A stretch of DNA of 64,000 bases from Enterobacter ludwigii (GTDB lineage Bacteria; Pseudomonadota; Gammaproteobacteria; Enterobacterales; Enterobacteriaceae), in assembly GCA_023023105.1 (NCBI GenBank), contig CP083824.1, positions 2,914,001 to 2,978,000 of the forward strand, read 5' to 3'. The notes under the pieces were generated by a model, which was not told where the DNA came from, did not search any database, and worked only from the letters and a program-made list of their open reading frames with translations. Position numbers and translations under genes: made by a program. The stretch's first letter is position 1. Each line of letters begins with the position of its first letter. Positions 46,879 to 58,593 of this stretch are shown here, piece after piece.

Positions 46879-47883
46879 ATGAAATTTTTGGTAACGGGTG
46901 CAGCGGGTTTTATCGGTGCTAATGTCAGTAAACGCCTCCTCGAGGCCGGTTATCAGGTTGTCGGTATTGATAATCTGAATGATTACTATGATGTCAACCT
47001 GAAGCTGGCGCGCCTGGAACTGTTAAAATCTGAGAGCTTCAGCTTTCACAAGCTGGAGTTGGCCGACCGGGAAGGCATGGCAGCGCTTTTCGCCAGCGAG
47101 AAGTTTGATCGCGTGATTCATCTGGCCGCACAGGCAGGCGTACGCTACTCCCTGGAAAACCCACATGTGTATGCGGATGCTAATCTTATTGGTCATCTCA
47201 ACGTGCTGGAAGGCTGCCGCCATAACAAGGTTCAGCATCTGCTTTATGCCTCCTCCAGTTCTGTATATGGACTGAACCGTAAGATGCCATTCTCCACTGA
47301 GGATTCAGTGGATCACCCAGTTTCACTTTATGCCGCGACCAAAAAAGCCAATGAATTGATGTCGCATACCTATTCGCATCTCTACAACCTGCCAACAACT
47401 GGACTGCGTTTCTTTACCGTGTATGGTCCGTGGGGGCGCCCGGACATGGCGCTGTTTAAGTTTACGAAGGCGATGATTGAAGGCAAAAGTATTGATGTCT
47501 ATAACTACGGAAAGATGAAGCGTGACTTCACTTACATCGATGATATCTCTGAAGCCATTCTTCGCCTGCAGGACGTTATTCCTCAGCCGGACACAAACTG
47601 GACCGTTGAGACAGGCTCTCCGGCATCCAGTTCAGCACCATACCGTGTTTATAACATCGGTAACAGCGCGCCTGTTGAACTGATGGACTACATCACCGCT
47701 CTGGAAGAAGCACTCGGAAAGAAAGCAGAGAAAAACATGATGCCGCTGCAGCCGGGAGATGTACTGGAAACCAGTGCCGATACCCAGCCACTTTATGACG
47801 CGATAGGATTTAAACCGCAAACCTCCGTTAAAGATGGGGTGAAGAACTTCGTCGACTGGTACCGCGATTTCTACAAAGTCTGA
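46879..47883 (+). CDS. UDP-glucuronate 4-epimerase-like protein (UDP-GalA synthesis)
   Basis: A 334-residue extended short-chain dehydrogenase. The NAD loop is [11 protein letters not shown], the active site SSSSVYG with YAATKKANE, and the family feature [14 protein letters not shown] is typical of the Uge/LpsL/CapI group that turns UDP-GlcA into UDP-GalA. It would follow on from Ugd, encoded next door on the other strand. The ATG at 46879 has a GAGGGA site; an ATG four codons earlier is in frame. Divergent from wzzB with about 190 bases between. Confidence 0.88.
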   Translation: MKFLVTGAAGFIGANVSKRLLEAGYQVVGIDNLNDYYDVNLKLARLELLKSESFSFHKLELADREGMAALFASEKFDRVIHLAAQAGVRYSLENPHVYADANLIGHLNVLEGCRHNKVQHLLYASSSSVYGLNRKMPFSTEDSVDHPVSLYAATKKANELMSHTYSHLYNLPTTGLRFFTVYGPWGRPDMALFKFTKAMIEGKSIDVYNYGKMKRDFTYIDDISEAILRLQDVIPQPDTNWTVETGSPASSSAPYRVYNIGNSAPVELMDYITALEEALGKKAEKNMMPLQPGDVLETSADTQPLYDAIGFKPQTSVKDGVKNFVDWYRDFYKV

Positions 47884-47886
47884 AAA

Positions 47887-47919
47887 TAAAAAAACCCGGC
47901 AAATCAGCCGGGTTTTTTA
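47887..47919. terminator. Bidirectional terminator between the epimerase gene and ugd
   Basis: AAAAAAACCCGGC and GCCGGGTTTTTT pair around AAATCA. Confidence 0.9.
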
Positions 47920-47936
47920 CGAAATAAAACAGAGAA

Positions 47937-49103
47937 TCAGTCGCTACCGAACAAATCGCGGGTATACACTTTATCCGCCACGTCAGCCAGTTCTTCCGCC
48001 ATGCGGTTAGAGATGATGACATCCGCTTCTTTCTTGAAGGCATCCAGATCGCGAATCACGCGGGAATTGAAGAACTGATCTTCCTGCATGGCCGGTTCAT
48101 AAATAACAACCTCAACCCCTTTCGCCTTGATGCGCTTCATGATCCCCTGGATTGAAGAGGCGCGGAAGTTATCGGAGCCACTCTTCATGATCAAACGGTA
48201 TACACCGACGACTTTCGGCTGGCGCGCCAGAATGGAATCAGAGATGAAATCTTTACGGGTACGGTTAGCATCAACAATCGCCGAAATCAGGTTGTTTGGT
48301 ACCGCCTGATAGTTTGCCAGCAGCTGTTTGGTGTCTTTAGGCAGACAGTAACCGCCGTAGCCAAATGACGGGTTGTTGTAGTGGTTGCCGATGCGCGGGT
48401 CAAGACATACCCCTTCAATAATCTGACGGGTATTCAGTCCAAGACTCTCTGCATAGCTGTCGAGTTCATTGAAATAAGCCACTCGCATTGCCAGATAAGT
48501 GTTCGCGAAGAGTTTAATCGCCTCAGCTTCGGTGGAATCAGTAAACAGCACCTGAATATCTTTCTTCAGTGCCCCTTCCTGCAGCAGTGCAGCAAAACGT
48601 TCAGCGCGCTCAGAACGTTCGCCAATGACGATACGCGAAGGATGGAGGTTATCGTAAAGCGCTCTGCCCTCACGCAGAAATTCCGGCGAGAAGAAGATAT
48701 TATCAATACCAAACTTCTCTTTGATGGATTTGGTGAAGCCGACAGGGATAGTTGACTTGATAACCATCACCGCACGGGGGTTGATCGCGATAACATCTTT
48801 GATCACTGCCTCTACGGTTGAGGTGTTGAAGTAGTTAGTTTTTGGATCGTAGTCAGTAGGCGTCGCAATGATGACGTAATCCGCATCGCGGTATGCATCT
48901 TCTTTATCTGTCGTGGCGCGGAAATTCAGCGGTTTATGGCTGAGATAGTCCTGGATCTCTTTGTCGACAATCGGCGATTGCTTCTGATTGAGCATATCCA
49001 CTTTGGCCTGCACGATATCCAGCGCAACCACTTCATGATTCTGAGCAATCAAAATGCCGTTAGAAAGACCGACATAGCCTGTTCCGGAGATTGTTATTTT
49101 CAT
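47937..49103 (-). CDS. ugd: UDP-glucose 6-dehydrogenase
   Basis: A 388-residue enzyme that oxidises UDP-glucose to UDP-glucuronate with two [17 protein letters not shown] is the NAD loop, the catalytic cysteine is in [14 protein letters not shown], and the C-terminal UDP-binding domain ends DLFGSD. The product feeds the neighbouring epimerase, colanic acid and, in many enterics, 4-aminoarabinose for lipid A. It lies between gnd and the epimerase gene. Confidence 0.96.
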   Translation of the reverse strand: MKITISGTGYVGLSNGILIAQNHEVVALDIVQAKVDMLNQKQSPIVDKEIQDYLSHKPLNFRATTDKEDAYRDADYVIIATPTDYDPKTNYFNTSTVEAVIKDVIAINPRAVMVIKSTIPVGFTKSIKEKFGIDNIFFSPEFLREGRALYDNLHPSRIVIGERSERAERFAALLQEGALKKDIQVLFTDSTEAEAIKLFANTYLAMRVAYFNELDSYAESLGLNTRQIIEGVCLDPRIGNHYNNPSFGYGGYCLPKDTKQLLANYQAVPNNLISAIVDANRTRKDFISDSILARQPKVVGVYRLIMKSGSDNFRASSIQGIMKRIKAKGVEVVIYEPAMQEDQFFNSRVIRDLDAFKKEADVIISNRMAEELADVADKVYTRDLFGSD

Positions 49104-49277
49104 TCGCTAATGACTTCTGTGAGTTAACTGTACTGATGGCCGCCAGACCATCGCGATAAACATAACTGTTGGGCTTTGTACCTCCTGGCAAACAGCACTG
49201 TCAAGGCAAACCAGGAGTAATCGCGACGAGTGGGATGAGATTCAGACTACTTCGAGTAACACGCGGCATTTTTTGCA

Positions 49278-49305
49278 TAAAAAACCCGGAGACAGGCCCC
49301 GGGTT
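49278..49305 (-). terminator. Terminator of gnd
   Basis: On the minus strand CCCGG-GGCCTGTCT-CCGGG followed by TTTTTTATG. Confidence 0.75.
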
Positions 49306-49328
49306 GAAATTACAGTGAGTTAGCTAAC

Positions 49329-50735
<1,407 letters not shown>

Positions 50736-50913
50736 TACATACTCCTGTCAGGTGTGGTCACCACGGCTTGTGCGCGGCTTTAATGTGCTGTTGATGTTAA
50801 CTCAATATCGTTTAGCTTGGTAGCGGCGTCATTTGAGATAACTACAAAATACTGCTAAACAGCAAGTTTAGTTCATATACCCAGAGATATTCTACGGATA
50901 ATAACTGAAATGT

Positions 50914-51741
50914 TTAATTGCGAGTCCTTGAAATATTATAAAGCATTGAGAGCATTGTTACAGGGAGTAAGCGAGGAATAGAACGTATCAAGAAAATGCA
51001 AAGCCCGGAAAAGAAAGAATGCAATCCAAGATTTTTCTTAAGTATAAAAAGCTCCCACTCGCTTTTAATATATTTAACCCCCTTTCTTCTCCCTACCATC
51101 CCATTGCCAACACGAGCTTTAACGAGTGAGCAATCGATATTCCCAACTTTATATCCTTTAGCAATAACTCTGAGCCAAAGATTATAATCTTCCATAAGGA
51201 AATGATGTTGATAACCACCAAGTGATAAAATTTCTTTTTTTCTAAAAACCACAGTCATATGATTGAAAGGATTTTTTATTTTACAACACTCACGAATCTC
51301 AGCCTCTGACAAAGGAACTTTCCTGACTGATTTAACTTTATTCTCACATACTTCAAACTCATCAATTCCCGATCCTAGCAATATAAGGTCATTATCACTA
51401 AAAAAGAGAGGTATTTGTTTTTGAAAACGTTCAGGGAGGCAAATGTCATCTGAATCCATTCGGGCAACAATATCATATGAACAATGTGCAAGACCTTTGT
51501 TTAAAGCATTACCTAACCCGACGTTAACCGGTAACCTTACTATGTTGATATTCATTTTCTCAGACCATTTGAATACAACATTTTCTAATCCTGCATTAAG
51601 TGGACCATCAAAAACACAAACAATTTCTGTTGGAGACAATAATTGATTGGCAAGACTTGCAAAACATGTGTCAAGAAAGACTGGTTCTTCTTTATGGTAT
51701 AAAGACATTAATACACTAAATGATTTTGAACTATCATTCAT
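50914..51741 (-). CDS. O-antigen glycosyltransferase, GT2 family
   Basis: A 275-residue GT-A fold transferase: FSVLMSLYHKEEP opens the nucleotide-binding fold, ARMDSDDICLPERF holds the metal-binding DSDD motif, and FLMEDYNLWLRVIAKG the catalytic-type ED motif. It resembles AmsE/WbbG-like enzymes. C-terminal hydrophobic stretches may tether it to the membrane. It is the last gene of the cluster before gnd; AT-rich; overlaps the UbiA-like gene by eight bases. Donor and linkage are not readable. Confidence 0.85.
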   Translation of the reverse strand: MNDSSKSFSVLMSLYHKEEPVFLDTCFASLANQLLSPTEIVCVFDGPLNAGLENVVFKWSEKMNINIVRLPVNVGLGNALNKGLAHCSYDIVARMDSDDICLPERFQKQIPLFFSDNDLILLGSGIDEFEVCENKVKSVRKVPLSEAEIRECCKIKNPFNHMTVVFRKKEILSLGGYQHHFLMEDYNLWLRVIAKGYKVGNIDCSLVKARVGNGMVGRRKGVKYIKSEWELFILKKNLGLHSFFSGLCIFLIRSIPRLLPVTMLSMLYNISRTRN

Positions 51742-52528
51742 TAAGATTTACCTGCGCAGACAAGAACCTAAAGGTCATATAGTAAAATGCATAGATCGAA
51801 AACACATAAAATATATAACCACCAAAAATGTAGCAACAAGAAAGCCCAATAATAAGCAAAATGAAGTAATAGAGGTATCGACCGCTTTTTTTATTGGTGA
51901 GGAAAAAATCGTTAAAAAAATCAAAATCAAATCTTCTCTCGGTACATCTCTCAAGAGTATTAATCAGCGGGAATAATAAAATCATAAAAAGAAAGATAAA
52001 GACTTCACTCATTCCTGTAAATAACAATACTGGTGAGCAATATCTTAAAGTAACCAATATAAAATGCAATGGTATATTTAATCTACTTCTAACTGTGTTA
52101 TATAATGCATATGTTGGAATTATTGCCCAACTGACCAGCAAAAAAATCCATGAACCATCATTGAAGGATAATGCAAAGGTTATTAATAACGCAACTAAAA
52201 AGCGGAAGCAATAAATATTTTTTTTATTATTTTCATAATATTGCAATTGCAGATAATCAAGCCTTAATGTTGGTGAAATCTCTTTTTTTATTGTTTCAGC
52301 ATCATTGTATATATATCCAATCTCATACAAATTATAGACTAACAAGATAGCCAAGAGCGACTTAAATAAATTAATATATCTAAATTCTGGGTATACAAAC
52401 AAAAAAGATAAAGAAACAGGGATTAAATAAATTATAATCCATGAAAAAAATCTTGTGATTGTTCGAAATCTAGTTTGCTTAGAATACCAGAATGGAAGAT
52501 AAAAGATATTATAGCCTTTCACAATCAC
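51734..52528 (-). CDS. UbiA-like polytopic membrane protein in the O-antigen cluster
   Basis: A 264-residue protein with about eight helices. After the second helix comes YNLYEIGYIYNDAETIKKE, in the place and form of the first Asp-rich motif of UbiA prenyltransferases (NDxxDxxxD), though the second and third acids are Glu rather than Asp. A second acidic stretch, RRFDFDFFNDFF, lies where the other motif is expected. UbiA-type enzymes move a prenyl chain; one branch makes polyprenyl-phosphate-phosphoribose in mycobacteria. It is paired by a four-base overlap with a HAD phosphatase gene. I infer a role in making a lipid-linked sugar; the family call is tentative. Confidence 0.5.
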   Translation of the reverse strand: MIVKGYNIFYLPFWYSKQTRFRTITRFFSWIIIYLIPVSLSFLFVYPEFRYINLFKSLLAILLVYNLYEIGYIYNDAETIKKEISPTLRLDYLQLQYYENNKKNIYCFRFLVALLITFALSFNDGSWIFLLVSWAIIPTYALYNTVRSRLNIPLHFILVTLRYCSPVLLFTGMSEVFIFLFMILLFPLINTLERCTERRFDFDFFNDFFLTNKKSGRYLYYFILLIIGLSCCYIFGGYIFYVFSIYAFYYMTFRFLSAQVNLNE

Positions 52529-53193
52529 TCACTTTTAATTAAGTTAATAAGCCGATCATAGTTGATAAGTTTAATATTATTATCAATAAATGCCTTTTCA
52601 TTCTTCAAGTTCGGAACACCAAAACCATAACTACATATTTTCAATATTTTAATATCTTGAATATTATCACTGATAAAACAGTAAGCATTATTGTTTTGCT
52701 CTACATCATCAAAAATTTTATTCTTATTAAAAAGGAGATCAAGGGTGATACGTCCTTGACAGTTTCCGTCTTTATATGCAAGTTTACTACTGTAGCAATT
52801 AATAGCATAATGCGATGCTACAACCTCAACAATGAAATCTAAGGAAGCAGAAATAATTGTTACCGGAATATGCTTACTTTTAGCACATTGCATAACATCA
52901 ACAAGTTCCTTATTCTCTATAAAAATACCATTGGCTAGCATCCATTTCACATGTTCTCTAAGAAAATCAATGCTGTATCCATTTAAAAAACGGATCGCAA
53001 TTCTTCGATTTAGATCTATTTTGGCTGAAAACAGCAATTTAAATATGACTCTCATTATAAATGAGGTGCTGAGTTTTCTGTAAAACCAATAGCGTTTATT
53101 TGGGTGATGGCTAAAGAAGGAATCCAGGAACATGAACGTTGTGTTGCCTTTGATTAAGGTATCACACAAATCAACGTAAACATGCTTAAACAT
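52525..53193 (-). CDS. HAD family phosphatase-like protein with DxC in motif I
   Basis: A 222-residue HAD protein. Motif I reads VDLCDTL, so the nucleophile would be Asp8, while the usual general acid at the +2 position is Cys10. Motif II is TIISAS, the lysine of motif III is in YSSKLAYKDG or nearby, and motif IV is FISDNIQDIKIL. A helical cap follows motif I, as in class I HADs. It starts at a TAATG overlap with the preceding GT gene, with GGAGAAAG before it; an ATG four codons upstream is less likely. It is coupled to the UbiA-like gene and may remove a phosphate from that enzyme's product. Confidence 0.75.
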   Translation of the reverse strand: MFKHVYVDLCDTLIKGNTTFMFLDSFFSHHPNKRYWFYRKLSTSFIMRVIFKLLFSAKIDLNRRIAIRFLNGYSIDFLREHVKWMLANGIFIENKELVDVMQCAKSKHIPVTIISASLDFIVEVVASHYAINCYSSKLAYKDGNCQGRITLDLLFNKNKIFDDVEQNNNAYCFISDNIQDIKILKICSYGFGVPNLKNEKAFIDNNIKLINYDRLINLIKSE

Positions 53194-54071
53194 TACTTTC
53201 TCCAATCAAAAAGTAGCCTGGCCAGGCCGATATATAAATATTTAGACTTAATACTTAATATAACTTTAGGTAGAAGTCTTAACGCATCTTTCTTGGAAGT
53301 CGAACCAAAATTAGAGAAATGTTCAAGGTGGATAAAATGAAGTGCTCTTTCATAAAAGGCTTCATCCTTATAATCCTTTAGAATTTTTATTTTCTCTAGC
53401 ATCATCATTTTATAACGAGTATGAGTGTTATTATCATGAACTCGATACATTGTCAGGAGGTAAGGAATAGTAATAAACTTATAACCTGCATTGAGGAGTT
53501 TAAAATATAGCCAGATATCTTCAATCCTGATATCTTTTGGGAAGGTTATTGAGTTATGTTTAAAAACATCTACTCTATACAATTGTGTTGGAGAGTATAA
53601 ACATATTCTATCTGTCAGTATATCGTTGAGTGTCCACCACTTAAAATCGACCATAGGTAGCAAACCACGTTTGTTGATTGAGCCATCACTATTGATTCTT
53701 ATCATATTACCAAAGCAAGCAATGGCCTCAGGTTCTTTTCTTAATGCATTAACTTGTAATTCAATTCGATTCGATACCATAATGTCATCACTAGCAAAGA
53801 AACTTACAAACTCTCCACTAGCATGTTTTAAGCCTTCGTTAATCCCACCTGTAATCCCCGTATTACTTTCAAGAAAAATTGTTTTTACGTTACCGACGTT
53901 CTTGTATTCTTTTAATATCTCAGGTGTTGTATCCGAAGAGTTATTATCGACGATAATAAGCTCAATATCTTTATAAGTCTGACATAATATACTTTCGATT
54001 GCACTTTTTATAAACTGGTCATGATTATAAGATATTATAATGATAGAGACCCTATCACTCTGGTACTGCAT
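53193..54071 (-). CDS. O-antigen glycosyltransferase, GT2 family
   Basis: A 292-residue GT2 enzyme opening VSIIIISYNHDQFIKSAIES; IVDNNSSDTT and SFFASDDIMV supply the nucleotide- and metal-binding acids, and IEDIWLYFKLLNAGYKF the late catalytic motif. It starts inside the end of wzy (17-base overlap). AT-rich like its neighbours. Donor unknown; one of only two classical transferases in the cluster. Confidence 0.87.
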   Translation of the reverse strand: MQYQSDRVSIIIISYNHDQFIKSAIESILCQTYKDIELIIVDNNSSDTTPEILKEYKNVGNVKTIFLESNTGITGGINEGLKHASGEFVSFFASDDIMVSNRIELQVNALRKEPEAIACFGNMIRINSDGSINKRGLLPMVDFKWWTLNDILTDRICLYSPTQLYRVDVFKHNSITFPKDIRIEDIWLYFKLLNAGYKFITIPYLLTMYRVHDNNTHTRYKMMMLEKIKILKDYKDEAFYERALHFIHLEHFSNFGSTSKKDALRLLPKVILSIKSKYLYIGLARLLFDWRK

Positions 54072-55371
54072 GTTTTCTTCTCCCGTCGAGAATTGACAAT
54101 AGCAAATAAATAATAAAAACTAAAATCAGCTGCGTATTAAACAGCATTGCATTAAAACTACTGAGAACGGTTGTTACGGACACAATGTAAAAACTATAAA
54201 AACTCATTGTTAATAAAGTTTTTTCTCTTGCTCTAAAATAGATGCATAACAAACTATTTACTATTCCACCGTACATACTTCCAAGAACAATTCCCATGTA
54301 ACCGAAATTAGAGAAAGTCTCATGTGCAAAAAATCCATTTACATTCCAACCACCATTCGCCACCATACTTGGCAAATATTGGTTCATGAATATCTCTGAT
54401 GCCCTGGCTGTTGGAGTGACATTAAGTATTTTGTTAAAAATAGTATCCATGCTGGATAACCCCAGCGAACTATGGGAAGAAAAATAATCTGCCGCATAAA
54501 ACACCGCTGCCTCTTGAGCTATAAATAACCTCTCGATAAGAATATAAAGGAGGTAATCAGAATTATCAAATTGGAAAAGAACAATATACATTAGCAATAT
54601 CAAGAAAAATATTAATACTGAGGAAAGTACATAAACCTTTTTACTAATTTTTCTTACCGATGAATATGAAACTAAAAGCCCCAAGAAATAAAAAACCAGA
54701 GGTGCTTTTTCCCCATTAATAGCCAATGTTAATATTGAAATGAAAGTGATAAAGACAAAAAGAAGAAAATGTTTTTTAAATCTTAGATATGCAATAAAAC
54801 AATAATACGAAAGAATTATAGGTATAACACCTGCTAGTGTTTTGAAATATCCAATTCCAGAATAATTTTTTGTCACTTCCAGCCTTCGTATAGCAATTTG
54901 ATCCGCAGAAGCCCCTTGGAATGCCATAAACAATGGTGCTGGATAAATTGATATTATGTAATACACAACTAATGCACAAGATAATATAAAGAGTGTTAGT
55001 GTTACCTTGCGACTGCTCATAATCATAGGACTGGAGTAATAATTTTCCCAGCGAATCATTCCCGAACGCTGCCCTGAACATAATGAACACAAAACTTCAA
55101 CAACAAAAGCAGAAAGAAAGAATATAAAGAAAGAAATAGTAGTAATAAATAAACCAAGGTTTTTTGCCTCAGCATTATTTGCAATTGGCTCTATAAAAAA
55201 TGAATCATCCATGAAGCCAGAATGTATTATAAATGATCCAATAATGCAGAATAGCAGCATCGACCAGTAAAGAACACAATAATAGTTGAGCCTTTTAAAA
55301 CGAAATACACCCAAGTAGTACCCAGGAATAAAACTCAGTATTATTATAAGGAAATTTAGAGTAAACTCCAT
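54055..55371 (-). CDS. wzy: O-antigen polymerase Wzy
   Basis: A 438-residue membrane protein with about twelve helices and one large periplasmic loop near residues 285-360. It has no motif shared with other genes here, but this topology, length and a position next to wzx identify the polymerase that joins repeat units in the periplasm. The segment LTLAINGEKAPLVFYFLGLL resembles the conserved GxR/K-type region of oligosaccharide repeat unit polymerases. Confidence 0.8.
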   Translation of the reverse strand: MEFTLNFLIIILSFIPGYYLGVFRFKRLNYYCVLYWSMLLFCIIGSFIIHSGFMDDSFFIEPIANNAEAKNLGLFITTISFFIFFLSAFVVEVLCSLCSGQRSGMIRWENYYSSPMIMSSRKVTLTLFILSCALVVYYIISIYPAPLFMAFQGASADQIAIRRLEVTKNYSGIGYFKTLAGVIPIILSYYCFIAYLRFKKHFLLFVFITFISILTLAINGEKAPLVFYFLGLLVSYSSVRKISKKVYVLSSVLIFFLILLMYIVLFQFDNSDYLLYILIERLFIAQEAAVFYAADYFSSHSSLGLSSMDTIFNKILNVTPTARASEIFMNQYLPSMVANGGWNVNGFFAHETFSNFGYMGIVLGSMYGGIVNSLLCIYFRAREKTLLTMSFYSFYIVSVTTVLSSFNAMLFNTQLILVFIIYLLLSILDGRRKHAVPE

Positions 55372-56628
55372 CTAGGATGCCTTTTTATATATGGACTGAT
55401 AGAAGAAAAATGATGTGAATATCAGATATATAAAGTACGTTGCAGCATATGCCAAAGAAAGATAATGCCAGGACATAAAATAAACAATTATGGTTGTTGA
55501 CACTGCAAGGACAACCGCTGATAAGATTTCACATGCTATAAAGACCTTCCATTTTTCTTTCGTTAATAGTGCAAAAGAGAAAATCCAACTAAAAACTTTG
55601 AAAAAATCTCCAACCATCTGCCAGCCAAATAGCGGTGACATGTTAACAAATGAAGGAGTAAAGAGTATATTTATAATATAAAACTTTAAATAAAAAACAC
55701 AAAAGCATCCAATAGCTGTAACCGGCACTAGCAACTTAGATATATTGATTAGCTCATACTTATATTTCCTTTTCTCATGTGTTTCAGATAGTTTTGGCAA
55801 ATAATAAAGGGTTAATGTAGTCGTTGCTAACATAATATTTATTGCGCTTATTCGGTTAATGGCTTCCCAATAACCGGATATCTCCCAAGAAATATTAGTA
55901 CCTATAAAATTCCTAAGAAACATCTGAGTTAAAGGGACGGCTAAAGATGAGAACAAAGCCATAAAAGCAAATCGACTAAGACCTTTGACAACAGATTTGT
56001 TTAAATTCCCCGCCAAAAAACGAACTTTGAACCATTTTTGTTTAATAAAATATGAGAAGGTTATTATAAAATTTAATGATTGATTTATTGTTAATGCTAT
56101 CAAGGCTCCTTTCAGGCCCATGCTAAATGCAAAAAGGCCAGTCACCACTAACACTAATATACTACTGGATATATTAAGTAATACATACGCTTTTATTGCC
56201 TTCATCCCATTTAGAATAGCCATCAAATAACTATTCAACATCATAAACACAAATGAGGTAGCAAGCCAATATGAAAGATTATTATCTATTTTGTCATTAA
56301 AAAAAATAACATTTATATCTTTAAAAAAGATCAAAATAATGATTGACACAAACAAGCTAGAAACAATACTGACTGTTCCCGCTGTTTTCCAAACATCTAT
56401 TAATTCTTTTTCCTCACTTACATTTTGAGCTGTATATTTTGTAATGCCATTTGCAATTGAGCCCGCGGAAAATGTAGCGAGTGTTTGAACAAAACTCTGA
56501 TACTGACCTATTATGGCATAACCACCAGGACCGACATAAATAGCTAGGACTTTATTAAGCCCTAGCATAGTCAGCATTTTAATTATTACAGAAATACCAT
56601 TATAAAAACTGACTTTAATTAAATTCAT
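55372..56628 (-). CDS. wzx: O-antigen flippase Wzx
   Basis: A 418-residue member of the polysaccharide translocase/MOP group with about twelve helices. The start MNLIKVSFYNGISVIIKMLTM and the following GPGGYAIIGQYQSF are typical of O-antigen translocases that flip lipid-linked repeat units. I chose the ATG at 56628; a TTG three codons earlier is in frame but less likely. It abuts wzy with no gap and slightly overlaps the aminotransferase gene region. Confidence 0.88.
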   Translation of the reverse strand: MNLIKVSFYNGISVIIKMLTMLGLNKVLAIYVGPGGYAIIGQYQSFVQTLATFSAGSIANGITKYTAQNVSEEKELIDVWKTAGTVSIVSSLFVSIIILIFFKDINVIFFNDKIDNNLSYWLATSFVFMMLNSYLMAILNGMKAIKAYVLLNISSSILVLVVTGLFAFSMGLKGALIALTINQSLNFIITFSYFIKQKWFKVRFLAGNLNKSVVKGLSRFAFMALFSSLAVPLTQMFLRNFIGTNISWEISGYWEAINRISAINIMLATTTLTLYYLPKLSETHEKRKYKYELINISKLLVPVTAIGCFCVFYLKFYIINILFTPSFVNMSPLFGWQMVGDFFKVFSWIFSFALLTKEKWKVFIACEILSAVVLAVSTTIIVYFMSWHYLSLAYAATYFIYLIFTSFFFYQSIYKKAS

Positions 56629-56630
56629 GA

Positions 56631-57734
56631 TTAGCAATTAAATTTATTTAATACATCAATGACATAACTAACTTGCTCTTCTGTAAGAGTGGGATCCATT
56701 GGTATTGAAATTACTTCACGGTGCAACTCTTCACTAAGCGGGAAACTCAAGTCTTTGAGTTCTTTATAAGCCAGTTGGCGATGAGGTGGCGTTGGATAAT
56801 GAATAACGGTCTGGATATCATTATCTGTCAGGTAACGCTGAAGTGCATCCCTGTTCTTTGTCCTGATGACAAAGAGATGCCATACATGATTCTCTTCGCA
56901 GGTAATGGTTGGGAGTACTATTAATTCATTTTTAATTTCTTTTAAATAGCGATTTGCGATATTTCGTCTAATACAAATATCTTCATCCAAATAATTCAGT
57001 TTTACATTCAGGAAGGCAGCCTGAATTTCATCCAATCGACTATTTACACCTTTGAAATCATGTCTGTATTTTACTTTTGAACCATAGTTCCTCAAGTAAC
57101 TTACCGTATCTGCTAATTCAGTATCATTAGTAGTTATAGCACCAGCATCTCCTAGCGCGCCAAGGTTTTTGCCAGGGTAAAAACTAAACCCGGCAGCATC
57201 ACCCCAACTTCCGGCTTTTCTACCATCGATTGAAGCACCATGCGCTTGGGCACTGTCTTCCAATACTAATAGGTTATTATCTCTTGCAAAACTCATGATT
57301 TCGTCCATTGGGGAAATCAAACCATAGAGATGGACAGGGAGTATGATCCGCGTATTGGCAGTAATTTTGGATTTAATATTCTCAATTGAGAGATTATAGC
57401 TGGACTCATTTGGTTCAACTAAAACAGGCTTTAACCCTGCCTCGCTGATGGCCAGAATTGAAGCTATATAAGTATTAGCCGGGACAAGCACTTCATCATT
57501 TCTTTTTACTTTGCCCAGTTCTTGCCATGCTTTAAGAGTTAACGTCAGAGCGTCAAGCCCATTAGCAACACCTATAGCATGCTTAACGTTACAATACTTA
57601 GCGAAACTTTCCTCAAATGCATTTAATTCTGAACCTGAGATATACCATCCGCTTTCAATAACTCGTACTGCAGCTTTAATTAATTCATTATTGTAGCGTG
57701 CATTGGACTTCTGTAAATTAAGAAAATCAATCAT
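56631..57734 (-). CDS. dTDP-3-oxo-6-deoxyhexose aminotransferase (FdtB/QdtB type)
   Basis: A 367-residue DegT/DnrJ/EryC1 aminotransferase that places the 3-amino group using PLP and glutamate. The PLP lysine is in [33 protein letters not shown] and [11 protein letters not shown] are the usual cofactor contacts. Next to RmlA, RmlB and a 3,4-ketoisomerase it should make dTDP-Fuc3N or dTDP-Qui3N. Overlaps the acetyltransferase gene by four bases. Confidence 0.9.
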   Translation of the reverse strand: MIDFLNLQKSNARYNNELIKAAVRVIESGWYISGSELNAFEESFAKYCNVKHAIGVANGLDALTLTLKAWQELGKVKRNDEVLVPANTYIASILAISEAGLKPVLVEPNESSYNLSIENIKSKITANTRIILPVHLYGLISPMDEIMSFARDNNLLVLEDSAQAHGASIDGRKAGSWGDAAGFSFYPGKNLGALGDAGAITTNDTELADTVSYLRNYGSKVKYRHDFKGVNSRLDEIQAAFLNVKLNYLDEDICIRRNIANRYLKEIKNELIVLPTITCEENHVWHLFVIRTKNRDALQRYLTDNDIQTVIHYPTPPHRQLAYKELKDLSFPLSEELHREVISIPMDPTLTEEQVSYVIDVLNKFNC

Positions 57735-58198
57735 TCTGCCTCCAAAAATTTCACGATTCTTGCTGGATTCCCTAAAACCAGAGCATTGTCAGGAACATCT
57801 TTCGTTACAACAGAACCTGCCCCAATCATACAATTGCGCCCAATCTTTACTCCAGGGAGAATAGTCGAATTTGCGCCAATCGATGAATTCTCACCAATTA
57901 TAGTTTCATAAAATTGTGTATCATAATTTTTAGAACGAGGATATTTATCATTAGTAAACGCAACGCAAGGTCCAATAAATACATTGTCATGTACCCTTAC
58001 GCCATCCCAGATATAAACACCTGATTTAATAGTTACTGAATTTCCAATGACAACGTCATTTTCAATAAAGCAGTTAGCACAAACATTGCAATTTTTACCA
58101 ATTCTTGCCTCTTTGAGGATAACAACAAATTGCCATATATTTGTACCTTCACCAATAGATGTTGACTGGACATCACTTAGTTTATGTATAAACATCAT
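57731..58198 (-). CDS. dTDP-3-amino-3,6-dideoxyhexose N-acetyltransferase (FdtC/QdtC type)
   Basis: A 155-residue left-handed beta-helix acyltransferase with hexapeptide repeats ([39 protein letters not shown]). The early [12 protein letters not shown] and the loop [10 protein letters not shown] are typical of 3-N-acetyltransferases of nucleotide sugars. It would use acetyl-CoA to finish Fuc3NAc or Qui3NAc. Overlaps both neighbours by four bases. Confidence 0.85.
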   Translation of the reverse strand: MMFIHKLSDVQSTSIGEGTNIWQFVVILKEARIGKNCNVCANCFIENDVVIGNSVTIKSGVYIWDGVRVHDNVFIGPCVAFTNDKYPRSKNYDTQFYETIIGENSSIGANSTILPGVKIGRNCMIGAGSVVTKDVPDNALVLGNPARIVKFLEAE

Positions 58199-58590
58199 TT
58201 TGCCGCCAATTTAAATGCATCGTAATCTCTGATATAATCAGATTCATCATATTCATTACTGGCTAAAACCATTAATACACAGTCGTCAGAAAAATCTGAC
58301 ATCTCCCTCCAGATTAATGAATTAACAAGTAATCCTTGAGCTGGGTTATCCAAAAGAACACTTACTCTTTCGTATCCATCATCTAGCGTAAAACGACACG
58401 ATCCTCTGACAGGGACTACTAACTGTTTCAGATTTTTATGGGCATGGTAGCCTCTGACTACACCTTTTTTTGTATCAAAAATGTAATACACTCGCCTAAT
58501 TTCAAAGTCTATATTCTTATCTCTTTCTAAAGAAACAAGAGCGCCCCTATCATCACCATGAACCTGTAATGGGATAAGTTGGATATTCAT
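58195..58590 (-). CDS. dTDP-4-oxo-6-deoxyglucose 3,4-ketoisomerase (FdtA/QdtA, WxcM-like)
   Basis: A 131-residue cupin of the WxcM/FdtA group. Typical are the opening [18 protein letters not shown], the active-site RRVYYIF and [14 protein letters not shown] with paired histidines, and [20 protein letters not shown]. It moves the keto group of the RmlB product from C4 to C3. FdtA and QdtA differ only in the C4 configuration of the product, which I cannot tell from the reading. Confidence 0.88.
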   Translation of the reverse strand: MNIQLIPLQVHGDDRGALVSLERDKNIDFEIRRVYYIFDTKKGVVRGYHAHKNLKQLVVPVRGSCRFTLDDGYERVSVLLDNPAQGLLVNSLIWREMSDFSDDCVLMVLASNEYDESDYIRDYDAFKLAAK

Positions 58591-58593
58591 AAT

